NCBI GenBank assembly: GCA_016209885.1
Contig: JACQVF010000013.1
Coordinates: forward strand, 1 to 47,661
Direction: 5' to 3'
DNA from: Gemmatimonadota bacterium
Lineage (GTDB): Bacteria; Gemmatimonadota; Gemmatimonadetes; Longimicrobiales; Gaopeijiaceae
Length of the DNA: 47,661 bases
In this document: one piece after another, positions 16,077 through 23,084 of the stretch
Position numbering within the stretch: position 1 is the first letter of the stretch
Layout: the number at the start of each line of letters is the position of its first letter
The notes under the pieces: generated by a model
What the model was told of the DNA's origin: nothing
The model's input: the letters and a program-made list of their open reading frames with translations, nothing else
Databases searched by the model: none
Program-made: the position numbers and the translations under genes

Positions 16077-16112
16077 TGAAGCGCTCTTCACCTTCAGTTC
16101 ACGATGGGTTCA
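16077..16112 (+). promoter_or_regulatory. Shared operator, site 4 (upstream of Spy-like gene)
   Basis: TGAA-N6-TTCA-N7-TTCA-N7-TTCA, all 16 fixed positions matching, with elements starting at 16077, 16087, 16098 and 16109. A possible -10-like CTAGGCT lies about 15 bases after the last element. The start codon it serves is at 16310. Confidence 0.7.
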
Positions 16113-16309
16113 GGCGGCGCCACCTAGGCTTGGTGGCGGAGAGTGGGACCCGGCTGCCGGAGAGCATTCCGCGTCATACAGGATTGAGTGCTCGGCGGCG
16201 TACCGCCCACGCTGCGAAGGCCTCAGCGTGGGTGGCCGTGGAGCGTGAATGGTGAGGGCGGGCCGGAGACGCGAGTGAGATGGCGACCACAGGACGAATG
16301 GAGGGGACG

Positions 16310-16981
16310 ATGACAGCACGAATCTTCGCTGTGGCGCTCGCCACGGTCGTGACCACGGCGACGGCGTACGCACAGGCACCGGGGCGACACGAGCAGCACC
16401 ACGGACTTCAGCAGCCGAAAGAAGGCTGTGTGGGAGCCGGCGGCATGATGGGCGGGATGACGGGTGACACGATGCGTCGCTCCGGAATGATGGCGGACGA
16501 GATGGTGCGGCACATGAGCGGGGCCATGACGATGACGATGATGGGTATGGGAGCCGCGGGTCCCGGTCCTGGGATGATCCTAAGGCTCCGGGAACCCCTG
16601 GGTCTGACTGGGGAGCAGATCGCGCGCCTCGAGACTCTCCAGGAGAACACCGCGCAAGAGCGCGCGAGGCACCTGACCGCGGTCCGGGAAGCGGAAGCGA
16701 AAGCGGTGGAGGCGCTCGCGGGTGAGGACGCGAGCGTCGCGGAGTACGAGACGCGGCTTCGGGAGGCAGCGAACCACGGGGTCGAGGCACAGGTCGCCCT
16801 GGCGCGGGCCGCCATCGAGGCGCGGGCCGTCCTGAGCGAGGAACAGCGTTCCAACTTGGGGTGCGGCATGCGCACGATGATGCAGGGCATGCAGCGCGAC
16901 GGCGGCGCGAGCGGCGCCAGCGCGAGCGGGACGAAGGGCGCGGGCGGTCACGCCGAGCACCATGAGCCAAAGAGCCGCTGA
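16310..16981 (+). CDS. Periplasmic Spy/CpxP-like (LTxxQ) metal-associated protein
   Basis: A 223-residue exported protein. A Sec signal peptide (about 1-22, cut near AYAQAP) is followed by a His/Met-rich segment (about 25-90: HEQHH, GGMMGGMTGD, MVRHMSGAMTMTMMGMG). A mainly helical region (about 95-190) comes next, with LREPLGLTGEQIARLETLQE and a second LSEEQRSNL. The LTxxQ-type motif and Met-rich composition are those of the Spy/CpxP/CnrX family of periplasmic chaperones and metal sensors. It ends in a His-containing tail (GGHAEHHEPK). ATG 16310 is preceded by GGAGGGG. It lies under operator site 4 and upstream of the RnfE-like gene. A copper- or nickel-related stress role is inference. Confidence 0.75.
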   Translation: MTARIFAVALATVVTTATAYAQAPGRHEQHHGLQQPKEGCVGAGGMMGGMTGDTMRRSGMMADEMVRHMSGAMTMTMMGMGAAGPGPGMILRLREPLGLTGEQIARLETLQENTAQERARHLTAVREAEAKAVEALAGEDASVAEYETRLREAANHGVEAQVALARAAIEARAVLSEEQRSNLGCGMRTMMQGMQRDGGASGASASGTKGAGGHAEHHEPKSR

Positions 16982-17222
16982 GCTCTGGAGACGCTTCGAC
17001 CTCGAGGGGAGTGGCCCGCCGTTCGGACTCCTCCCGTCTCTTTCATCCCGTCGCCGTCCGATTCTGCCCGGCCCCCCGCTGGGACGCGGAATTCGGAGAC
17101 GGCCCGGGCGGTGCAGCGGGAATCGCGTGCGGAGGTCGGTCTCGCCGAGATCGAATTGATCGCGTTGCGGATCTACCGCGAGCACCGGCGGCCGCCACGA
17201 TCGCCAGAGGCGTGATCCGATT

Positions 17223-17948
17223 GTGGACATCCATGGAGGACACGGAGGGCATCCAGGGCACGCAGCACCGGCTGGCCACGGTGCGGCCCTGGCCATACGT
17301 GCCGCGTCCAGCGCGTCAGCGAAGGACGTATTGCTGCGCGGCGTCTGGCGCGAGAACCCGGTTTTCCGCCAGCTGCTTGGGCTCTGTCCGGCCCTGGCGG
17401 TCACGAACACGGTGGAGAACAGCCTGGCCATGGGGCTCGCCACCTTGTTTGTCCTCGTGGGCTCGAGCCTCCTCGTCTCGAGCTTCAGGCGGTTGATCCC
17501 GGACGCGGTGCGTCTTTCCGCGTATATCCTGATCACTGCGACGTGGGTGACCGTGGCGGACATGCTTCTGGAAGCGTGGGTACCCGAAATCCACAGGGCA
17601 CTGGGCCCATTCGTCTATCTGATCGTGGTGAACTGCATGATCCTGGCGCGTCAGGAGGCGTTCGCTTCCAGGAACCCGGTGGGCAGGTCGGTGCTGGACG
17701 CGGCGGGCAGCGGCGTGGGCTTCATCGTGGCGCTGCTGGCCATGGGCAGCGTGCACGAGGTCGTTGGATACGGGAGCTTCCTGGGTAGCCCGCTCTTCGG
17801 TCCTTCCTACGAGCCGTGGGTGGTGATGATCCTGCCCCGGGGGGGCTTCCTGACCATCGGATTCCTGCTCATGGCCCTTGCGTGGCTAGAGCGGCGGGCG
17901 GCGAAGGTGGCGCGCGTACCCGGCTTGGTCGGGGGGCCGCGGACGTGA
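17223..17948 (+). CDS. rnfE: RnfE/RsxE-like membrane subunit with His-rich N-terminus
   Basis: A 241-residue, six-helix membrane protein of the Rnf/Nqr electron-transfer family (RnfE/NqrD). Two membrane-buried Cys, known in this family to bind iron or a [2Fe-2S] centre with two from RnfA, are present: Cys55 in LLGLCPALAVTNT and Cys138 in VVNCMILA. The N-terminus, MDIHGGHGGHPGHAAPAGHG, is His-rich and extends about 30 residues beyond the usual start; it would suit metal binding. The GTG start at 17223 has only a weak ribosome-binding site. Just upstream (about 17110-17215) an open segment reading RAVQRESRAEVGLAEIELIALRIYREH could be a decayed gene end. RnfB, C, D and G are not in this window. 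Confidence 0.88.
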   Translation: MDIHGGHGGHPGHAAPAGHGAALAIRAASSASAKDVLLRGVWRENPVFRQLLGLCPALAVTNTVENSLAMGLATLFVLVGSSLLVSSFRRLIPDAVRLSAYILITATWVTVADMLLEAWVPEIHRALGPFVYLIVVNCMILARQEAFASRNPVGRSVLDAAGSGVGFIVALLAMGSVHEVVGYGSFLGSPLFGPSYEPWVVMILPRGGFLTIGFLLMALAWLERRAAKVARVPGLVGGPRT

Positions 17949-17955
17949 AGGTAGC

Positions 17956-18534
17956 ATGATGGGGGACGTGTTCTGGGTCTTCGTATCCGCGATGGTGGTA
18001 AACAACTTCACCTTCGCGTACTTCCTGGGCTTGTGCCCGTTCCTGGGCGTTTCGGCTCGGCTCTCGACGGCCCTCCGCATGGGCGCAGCAGACACGTTCG
18101 TGCTGGTTATCACGGCGATTTGCGCCTGGATCCTGAACACGTTCGTTCTAAGCGGTGCGCCGTATCTGCGGCTCATCTCGTTCATCGTCGTGATCGCGTC
18201 GGTGGTGCAGATCGTGGAGATGACGATCAAGAAGGTGAGTCCGCGGCTCTTCCGCGAGTTGGGGATGTTCCTCCCGCTGATCACGACGAACTGCGCGATC
18301 CTATATCTGGCGATTTTCCAGACGAACCGGGGTTACGGTTTCTTGCAGGGTCTGGTCTTCGCCCTGGGGGCCGGAGCCGGCCTGACCCTCGCCCTCGTTC
18401 TCATGGCGGGAGTGCGAGAGCAACTCGAGTTCTCGGATGGTGCTGGGATCATGAAGGGGTCTGCGCTGGTCTTCTTCCTTGCCGGCATTCTGTCGCTGGC
18501 GTTCATGGGCTTTGCGGGGATGGCGAGCTCGTGA
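17956..18534 (+). CDS. rnfA: RnfA/RsxA-like membrane subunit
   Basis: A 192-residue protein with six predicted helices, homologous to RnfA/RsxA (NqrE type). The two family Cys are conserved: Cys27 in YFLGLCPFLGVS and Cys113 in LITTNCAILY. It would pair head-to-tail with RnfE to form the buried iron site that passes electrons across the membrane. It starts seven bases after rnfE and its stop overlaps the ATG of the next small gene, so the three form one unit. Length and motifs are standard, with no sign of decay. The absence of the other Rnf subunits nearby is the unusual point. Confidence 0.93.
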   Translation: MMGDVFWVFVSAMVVNNFTFAYFLGLCPFLGVSARLSTALRMGAADTFVLVITAICAWILNTFVLSGAPYLRLISFIVVIASVVQIVEMTIKKVSPRLFRELGMFLPLITTNCAILYLAIFQTNRGYGFLQGLVFALGAGAGLTLALVLMAGVREQLEFSDGAGIMKGSALVFFLAGILSLAFMGFAGMASS

Positions 18535-18722
18535 TGGGCGCGGCGTTTGGGATCCTGGGGTTGGCGGTGCTGTTCGTGCTCTTCGGCGTGCTGCGCCCGA
18601 GCGGGGAGCGGCGGGTCGGCTGCGGCGGTTGCCGCGAGCGGGAACGGGGCAGCATGTGCGGTGCATGTCCACTCGTCGGCGCTGCGGAGGACGGAGAGGA
18701 CGCTGAGGGTGTGGAACGGTGA
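18534..18722 (+). CDS. Small four-cysteine membrane protein, NqrM-like
   Basis: A 62-residue protein with one N-terminal helix (about 3-20) and a short soluble tail holding four Cys in two pairs: CGGC (30-33) and CGAC (42-45). It ends in an acidic stretch. NqrM, the maturation factor of Na+-NQR, has the same plan: one helix, then CGG and closely spaced Cys. It is needed to insert iron into the site formed by NqrD and NqrE, which are homologues of RnfE and RnfA. The ATG overlaps the rnfA stop (GTGATG). I infer an iron-delivery role for the RnfA/E site. The match to NqrM is by architecture, not by proven homology. Confidence 0.6.
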   Translation: MGAAFGILGLAVLFVLFGVLRPSGERRVGCGGCRERERGSMCGACPLVGAAEDGEDAEGVER

Positions 18723-18908
18723 CAGTCAAGTGGAGCCCCAGGGGTCTGGGTCGTTAGGGGTTTTCCGGATTCTCGCGGGACACTGCGTGCTCTCCGAGAC
18801 CGAGGGGACACGTGCGCGCCCTGAGACTCGCCTGGGGCCCGTCGCGTTCCGCGGCGCGGGCGGATCTGAAGCCGGTGCGGCGTCGCGTGCGACGCGGCGG
18901 ATCGCCCA

Positions 18909-18944
18909 TTAAGCAACCTTCATTTCCCGTTCACCCCAGTTTCA
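18909..18944 (+). promoter_or_regulatory. Shared operator, site 5 (upstream of YHS gene)
   Basis: TTAA-N6-TTCA-N7-TTCA-N7-TTCA, 15 of 16 fixed positions (TTAA in place of TGAA). It lies in a 333-base gap (18723-19055) that otherwise holds no gene I can recognise, 112 bases before the YHS start codon. Confidence 0.65.
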
Positions 18945-19055
18945 GTCGAGCCATCGCACTCTCTGGCGGGCGGCGGCGCACTGCTCAACCCGACACGCGG
19001 AGCGCACCGCTCCGCCGCTCCGTGATCACTGGCGTTGGCTTGAGGGAGGAGAACG

Positions 19056-19229
19056 ATGCGCACTCGACGTGCGACGGACCCGATCTGCCCGGTCTGTGGC
19101 ATGCCGGTCGATCTGGAGAAGGCTGCGGGAACCGCAGAGTACTGCGGCGCGACGTACTACTTCTGCAGCCACCGCTGTAAGGAGAAGTTCCAGGCGCAAC
19201 CAGGCAGGTACGCAACGGAACCCCGATGA
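19056..19229 (+). CDS. YHS-domain metal-binding protein
   Basis: A 57-residue protein consisting of one YHS domain. It has DPICPVCGMPVD followed by AEYCGATYYFCSHRCKEKFQAQPGRY, the usual Cys-rich metal-binding layout (CxxCGM, then YYFC and CKExF). YHS domains accompany copper ATPases and oxidoreductases and are thought to bind or deliver Cu or similar ions. A good ribosome-binding site (GAGGGAGGAG) precedes ATG 19056. The stop overlaps the start of the next, truncated gene (ATGATG), so it heads an operon that once encoded an export system. A second, separate YHS protein is at 42464-42673. Confidence 0.88.
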   Translation: MRTRRATDPICPVCGMPVDLEKAAGTAEYCGATYYFCSHRCKEKFQAQPGRYATEPR

Positions 19230-19487
19230 TGGTGCCCACGGCGTTCCTCGTCTCGAGCCTTCTGGCCCTGGCCTCCGGGGACGCGGCGTTGCCGCAGGAC
19301 TCGCGGGATGTCGGGGCGAGCGAGGTTCGGGACTCACTGGACCTGGCGACGGCGCTCGCGCTGGCGCGGCGGCAGAGCCCGGCGCTGGCGGCTGCGGCGG
19401 CGGGTGTGCGGGAGGCGGAGGGCCGACTGGAGGCGACGCGCTCGCTCGGTCGTCCACGGGTGGCGGCCGGTGCGCTGTACCTGCGTT
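19226..19487 (+). pseudogene. Truncated outer-membrane efflux protein (TolC/OEP family), 5' part only
   Basis: The frame from ATG 19226 gives a signal peptide (MMVPTAFLVSSLLALASG) and then the classic start of an OEP/TolC repeat: DSLDLATALALARRQSPALAAAAAGVREAEGRLEATRSLGRPRVAAG. After about residue 87 (LYLRYEDPV) the family pattern ends abruptly and a different gene's coding sequence begins in another frame. A full protein would need over 400 residues. The reading frame continues to 19801 but as a shadow of the permease. This is a 5' remnant left by a deletion, or an assembly join. Confidence 0.75.
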
Positions 19488-20072
19488 ATGAAGACCCTGT
19501 TCGCCGTCATCATCATGGCGTTTCCGCCGCTTCTCACTGTGCTGGCGGTCGTGCGGGAGAAGGAGAGCGGCTCGGTGCAGCAGATCTACGTGTCGCCGCT
19601 GCGGCCGTGGGAGTTTGTGGCCGGGAAGATGCTGGCGTACGTGGCCATCGCCTTCGTGGAACTGGCCACGATCCTGGCGCTGGGCCGGTGGTGGTTCGGG
19701 GTCCAGTTCCGGGGAAGCCCACTGCTCCTTCTGGCCGGCTCCATCCTCTTCGTGCTCTGCACGGTCGGGATCGGGATCCTGGTCTCGACGATCACGAGTA
19801 ACCAGGTCATAGCGGTGCTCGTGGCACTGATCATCACCGTGATGCCGAGTTTCCTGTTCTCCGGCTTCATGTTCCCCATCTCGTCCATGGCCGAGCCGGT
19901 ACAGTGGTACTCGCGCATCTTTCCCGCCCAGTACTTCGTGGAGGTCAGCCGCGGGCTCTTCCTGAAGGGGGTAGGTCTCGGCGAGCTCCGCGGGCAGTTC
20001 GCGATCCTGGCGGGCTACACCGGGGCCGTCTTCCTTGTTGCGTCGCTGCGCTTCCGCAAGAAGCTGGCATGA
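19488..20072 (+). pseudogene. ABC-2 type permease, 3' part only (N-terminal half missing)
   Basis: The frame from ATG 19488 encodes 194 residues that match the C-terminal half of a YhhJ/YbhS-type permease. It starts inside a membrane helix (KTLFAVIIMAFPPLLTVLAVV), then shows REKESGSVQQIYVSPLRPWEF, the cytoplasmic signature after that helix, and four further helices with the FLFSGFMFPISSM segment. Compared with the complete paralogue at 20069-21202, the first helix and the large extracytoplasmic domain are missing. The ATG that starts it lies at the junction with the efflux-protein remnant and is probably accidental. Its stop overlaps the next permease's start, as in an intact operon. Function is likely lost. 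Confidence 0.75.
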
Positions 20073-21202
20073 GGAGGGGCCTCGTGCTCCGGGGGCGACT
20101 GGGCTCGGCGATCGTGAAGGAGTTCCGGCAGTTCGTGCGGGACCCGGTGCTGCTCTTCCTCGTGCTCTGGCTCTACACCGCGGAAATCGTGCTGTGCGCC
20201 TTCGCGCTGACGTTCGACCTCGACGACGAGGCCGTGGCCGTCCTGGACCTGGACCATTCGCGCGCGAGCCGCGAGCTGGCGGATCGGTTCGAGCGGTCCG
20301 AGCCGTTCCGTGTGGTCGCGCGGCTGGCGAGCGACCGCGAGGTGCGCCGGGCCCTGGACCGGGGCGACGTGCGCCTGGCTGTGGTCATCCCGGCGGGCTA
20401 CGCGGAGCGGCTGACGCAGGACGCGGAGGCGCCTGTCCAGCTTGTGCTGGACGGCACGAACTCCATGACGGGGCGCACGATCCTCGGCCAGGCGCGCGGC
20501 CTGCTCGCGCACGCGTCCGAAGACGCCGTCGGCCGGCGGGGAATGGGCGCGGGGATTGTGCCGCGTGTGGAGAACCGCTTGCGCGTGTGGTACAACCCGG
20601 ATCTGCGCTTCGTCTACTTCGTGGTGATCTCCATGCTGGCCATCGGCGCGTACATGGTGGGCGTGATCCACCCGGCGGCGAGCATCGTGAAGGAAAAAGA
20701 GAGCGGGACGATCGAGCAGCTCATCGTGTCGCCGCTCAGGCCCCTGGAGCTCGTGCTCGCCAAGACGCTTCCGACCTTCGCCATCGGGCTCCTCGCCTTC
20801 GGCCCCGCGCTGCTCATCGCCCGGGCCTTCGGCGTTCCCTTCCGTGGAGATCCGCTCACCTTCCTGGTCCTCACGGCCGCGTTCCTGATCAGCGCCATCG
20901 CGACGGGCGTACTGATCGCGAGCCTGGTGCGCACCCTCCAGCAGGCGCTGCTGGTCAGCTTCTTCGTGCTTTTCCCGGTGACCTTCCTGTCAGGGACTAT
21001 GACGCCCATCGAGAGCATGCCTCCGGCCGTGGAGCTGCTCTCGCGCCTCAGCCCGCTGCGCTACTACGTGGACGGGATGTCGGGCGTGTTCCTCAAGGGA
21101 GTCGGCCTGGAGGTGCTGTGGCGGCCGTTGGCGTGGATGCTTGCGCTCGGTGCCGGACTGCTCGCCACGAGCGCCGTCGTGTTCCGGCGACGGCTCGTCT
21201 GA
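20069..21202 (+). CDS. ABC-2 type transporter permease (YhhJ/YbhR-like)
   Basis: A 377-residue permease. Helix 1 (about 25-47) is followed by an extracytoplasmic domain of about 150 residues (LDLDHSRASRELADRF onward). Then come five helices from about residue 185, with IVKEKESGTIEQLIVSPLRPLEL after the second and FLSGTMTPIESMP near the end. These are features of drug- or lipid-exporting ABC-2 permeases that work with an ATPase, a membrane-fusion protein and TolC. Here neither ATPase nor fusion protein is present. The neighbouring permease and TolC are only fragments, so this intact gene is probably stranded unless the partners lie elsewhere. Confidence 0.88.
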   Translation: MRRGLVLRGRLGSAIVKEFRQFVRDPVLLFLVLWLYTAEIVLCAFALTFDLDDEAVAVLDLDHSRASRELADRFERSEPFRVVARLASDREVRRALDRGDVRLAVVIPAGYAERLTQDAEAPVQLVLDGTNSMTGRTILGQARGLLAHASEDAVGRRGMGAGIVPRVENRLRVWYNPDLRFVYFVVISMLAIGAYMVGVIHPAASIVKEKESGTIEQLIVSPLRPLELVLAKTLPTFAIGLLAFGPALLIARAFGVPFRGDPLTFLVLTAAFLISAIATGVLIASLVRTLQQALLVSFFVLFPVTFLSGTMTPIESMPPAVELLSRLSPLRYYVDGMSGVFLKGVGLEVLWRPLAWMLALGAGLLATSAVVFRRRLV

Positions 21203-21348
21203 GGCGCAGTCGCCCGCTCCTCCAGCCGGGTTCGCGACGGCGTCACCGCGACGCGAAGAGGACCGGCAGCGCGATCTGGGACGCCGGGAGGGTGAAAGTC
21301 AGGCGCACCAGTTCCGTCTGGCGGAATTCTCCGCCGTGCAGTCTGCGG

Positions 21349-21525
21349 TCAGCAATGCCGGTGGCCCTCACTGTGGACGGAGCGATCGTCGGCTTCCTCC
21401 CCGTCCCTGCCACGAGAGGCATGACCCCCGTGGCGTCCGCTGATGCCGTGTCCGTGCCCTCCCATGAAGTGAAGCAGCACGCAAAGGGCCAGCAACGCGA
21501 TCACGATGATGGTCGTCGCAGACAT
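21349..21525 (-). CDS. Small His-rich single-helix membrane protein (DUF2933-like)
   Basis: A 58-residue protein. Its N-terminus is one hydrophobic helix (MSATTIIVIALLALCVLLHFMGG), and the tail is Gly/His-rich with charged residues (HGHGISGRHGGH, ending SEGHRHC). The layout resembles DUF2933-type small membrane proteins found beside metal-efflux genes; I cannot confirm the family. ATG 21525 is preceded by a near-perfect ribosome-binding site (AAGGAGG), which fixes the start and supports real translation. Operator site 6 is 75 bases upstream. A role in metal handling at the membrane is inference. Confidence 0.7.
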   Translation of the reverse strand: MSATTIIVIALLALCVLLHFMGGHGHGISGRHGGHASRGRDGEEADDRSVHSEGHRHC

Positions 21526-21599
21526 GGGCTGAGCCTCCTTGCGGTAAGGTCCACGAGCCCGACCGGCCCGGTCGCACGTGGAGAATGGCGAGGCCGTCG

Positions 21600-21635
21600 T
21601 GAGGAGAACGTGAAAGCTCGATGAGACTCCATTCA
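21600..21635 (-). promoter_or_regulatory. Shared operator, site 6 (upstream of small His-rich gene)
   Basis: On the minus strand: TGAA-N6-CTCA-N7-TTCA-N7-CTCA, 14 of 16 fixed positions. It is the weakest of the six sites but keeps the exact spacing and orientation, ending 75 bases before the start codon at 21525. Confidence 0.5.
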
Positions 21636-21859
21636 CGCGGCGGCGTGGTGCCCGAGATTATCTGGCTCGTGTGGTGCGTTCATCCGTGCTCGGTGGACAT
21701 CGAAGCCAGCCGCTGTAAGGCTGGCGCCAGCGTGGCGGCCAGCGATGCCGCACGAGCAGTATGAGTATCAGGTGGTTCCCGTCTCGCTTTCGGCGTGACA
21801 GATTTGGGCCGAGGCGCATCCTTCGGCTGCAGGCGTGGCTCTCACGTTCCAATTGCACC

Positions 21860-22111
21860 GTGACCCGGATTGAGATTTTCACCAAGCGGGACTGTCACCT
21901 GTGCGATGTGGCGAAGGCGGCGCTCCTGCGCGTCCAGCGCGAAGTGCCGTTCGAGCTGCGGGAGATTGACATCGAGTCGAGCGCGGAGCTGTACGTGGCG
22001 TACAAGGAGCGGATCCCGGTGATCGCGATCGATGGAAAGCCGGCCTTCCAGTTTCGCGTGGACGAGGAGCGGTTGCGCCGCCGCCTCGGCCGGGCATCGC
22101 CGCCTACCTGA
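21860..22111 (+). CDS. Glutaredoxin-like thiol protein (DUF836 type)
   Basis: An 83-residue thioredoxin-fold protein. It starts VTRIEIFTKRDCHLCDVAKAAL with the redox motif CHLC, followed by FELREIDIESSAEL and the cis-Pro region RIPVIAIDGKPAFQF, then ends in EERLRRRLGR. This is the pattern of the glutaredoxin-like DUF836 family. The GTG start at 21860 was chosen because the upstream in-frame residues are Arg/Phe-rich and outside the fold. It is a single gene between divergent and convergent neighbours. Likely role: thiol-disulfide exchange in the cytoplasm; substrate unknown. Confidence 0.85.
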   Translation: MTRIEIFTKRDCHLCDVAKAALLRVQREVPFELREIDIESSAELYVAYKERIPVIAIDGKPAFQFRVDEERLRRRLGRASPPT

Positions 22112-22287
22112 CGTCGTGGAAGATACGGTCAACCTCCTCCTACCGCCGGCCTGACGTGCCGGAGCCTCCGTCCTCTCAGCCCGTTCCCGAGCCAGCACGC
22201 AGCCGGGGCCTGCTTTGCGCCGGAGGGAGGATCGACGCTACGCGGGCGCTAGCTCGGGCAGATTATCGGATCGCGTCGGCACAGCGC

Positions 22288-23064
22288 TCAGCGCTGGCCT
22301 CGCTGAATCGAGCGGAGGTACGCCAGGATCGCATCGAGATCAGCGGGCGCCAGGTTGAACGGCGGCATCACCGAGTTGGGGTTGTCGAGTTGCGGGCTCG
22401 CGGTCTTGCGCCGGACGTAGGCTTCGTCGCGGCGTCGAAACACATTGTCCAGAGAGGGGCCCAGGGCGCCGCCCTTCCCCTCGACAACGTGGCATCCCGC
22501 GCACCCCTTCGTGGCGATGAGGCGGCGCCCCTGCTCGATGGCGCGACGTCGTGCCTCCGCCGGGTCCAGCTCCGACGGTCGTGCCGGGCGAGGTGCCTCC
22601 GTACGCGGCGCTGCCGGCGGCTCGATGGCGGGCTGTTGCGGCCGGGGCTCGGGCGGCCTCTCGGCGGCCTGCTGCACCACCACGACGGTGTCGATACGCA
22701 CGATCGTGTCACTGACCACCAAGGTGTCCACCCGGCTCGGCGCCTCGGGGTTGACGGCGGTAAGGAACGCCATGACCGCGCGCGCCTGACGGCCGGTGAG
22801 GTTGGCCCTCACCCGCATGTGCGTGAGGATCGGGGCCCACTCCTCGTCGGTTCGTTCGGCCGCCGCCCGCGGGTTGTGGCAACGCCCGCAGGAATAGCCG
22901 TACACCTCCGCGCCGTAAGCCACGAGCGTCTGGTCCCCGCCGGGGCTTGCGGGCTCTGGACCCTGAGGCCCTATCCCGCGGCACGCGGAGAGGATCACGA
23001 TCCAAGCGGCGAGCGTGACGCCGCGGCCACGCCGCCCGTACACCAGCTTAACGATAGGATCCAT
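22288..23064 (-). CDS. Dihaem cytochrome c lipoprotein
   Basis: A 258-residue exported protein with a lipobox (ILSAC, Cys28) and two c-type haem sites. The first is CGRCH (59-63) in a small N-terminal domain. After a Pro-rich linker (about 135-165) comes CAGCH (188-192) in a monohaem domain whose likely Met ligand is in VMPPFN. A VDTLVV/RIDTVVVV-like beta segment lies between the two. It could pass electrons between periplasm and outer membrane. It is the last gene of the operon receiver-porin-cytochrome, 20 bases after the porin. ATG 23064 follows GGGAG; a GTG nine bases upstream is also possible. Confidence 0.88.
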   Translation of the reverse strand: MDPIVKLVYGRRGRGVTLAAWIVILSACRGIGPQGPEPASPGGDQTLVAYGAEVYGYSCGRCHNPRAAAERTDEEWAPILTHMRVRANLTGRQARAVMAFLTAVNPEAPSRVDTLVVSDTIVRIDTVVVVQQAAERPPEPRPQQPAIEPPAAPRTEAPRPARPSELDPAEARRRAIEQGRRLIATKGCAGCHVVEGKGGALGPSLDNVFRRRDEAYVRRKTASPQLDNPNSVMPPFNLAPADLDAILAYLRSIQRGQR

Positions 23065-23084
23065 GGTTTGCACTCCCGATCTGC

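Larger units (their letters stand above)
15760..16309. other. Divergent regulatory region between Rieske and Spy-like genes
   Basis: This 550-base stretch separates two genes read outwards. It contains no convincing small gene; open frames are short and compositionally biased. It does hold two copies of the shared 36-bp operator, back to back: site 3 (minus, 15901-15936) and site 4 (plus, 16077-16112), each pointing to its own gene. Promoter -35/-10 boxes were not identified with confidence. Confidence 0.6.

Noticed and set aside
16110..16970. Antisense open frame opposite the Spy-like gene and its leader
   Set aside because: Ser/Arg/Pro-rich composition without any recognisable feature; it also crosses the operator region.
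17110..17215. Possible RnfG remnant before rnfE
   Set aside because: The short frame has coding-like residues but no RnfG hallmark such as the flavin-binding SGAT-type motif, so it is only mentioned under rnfE.
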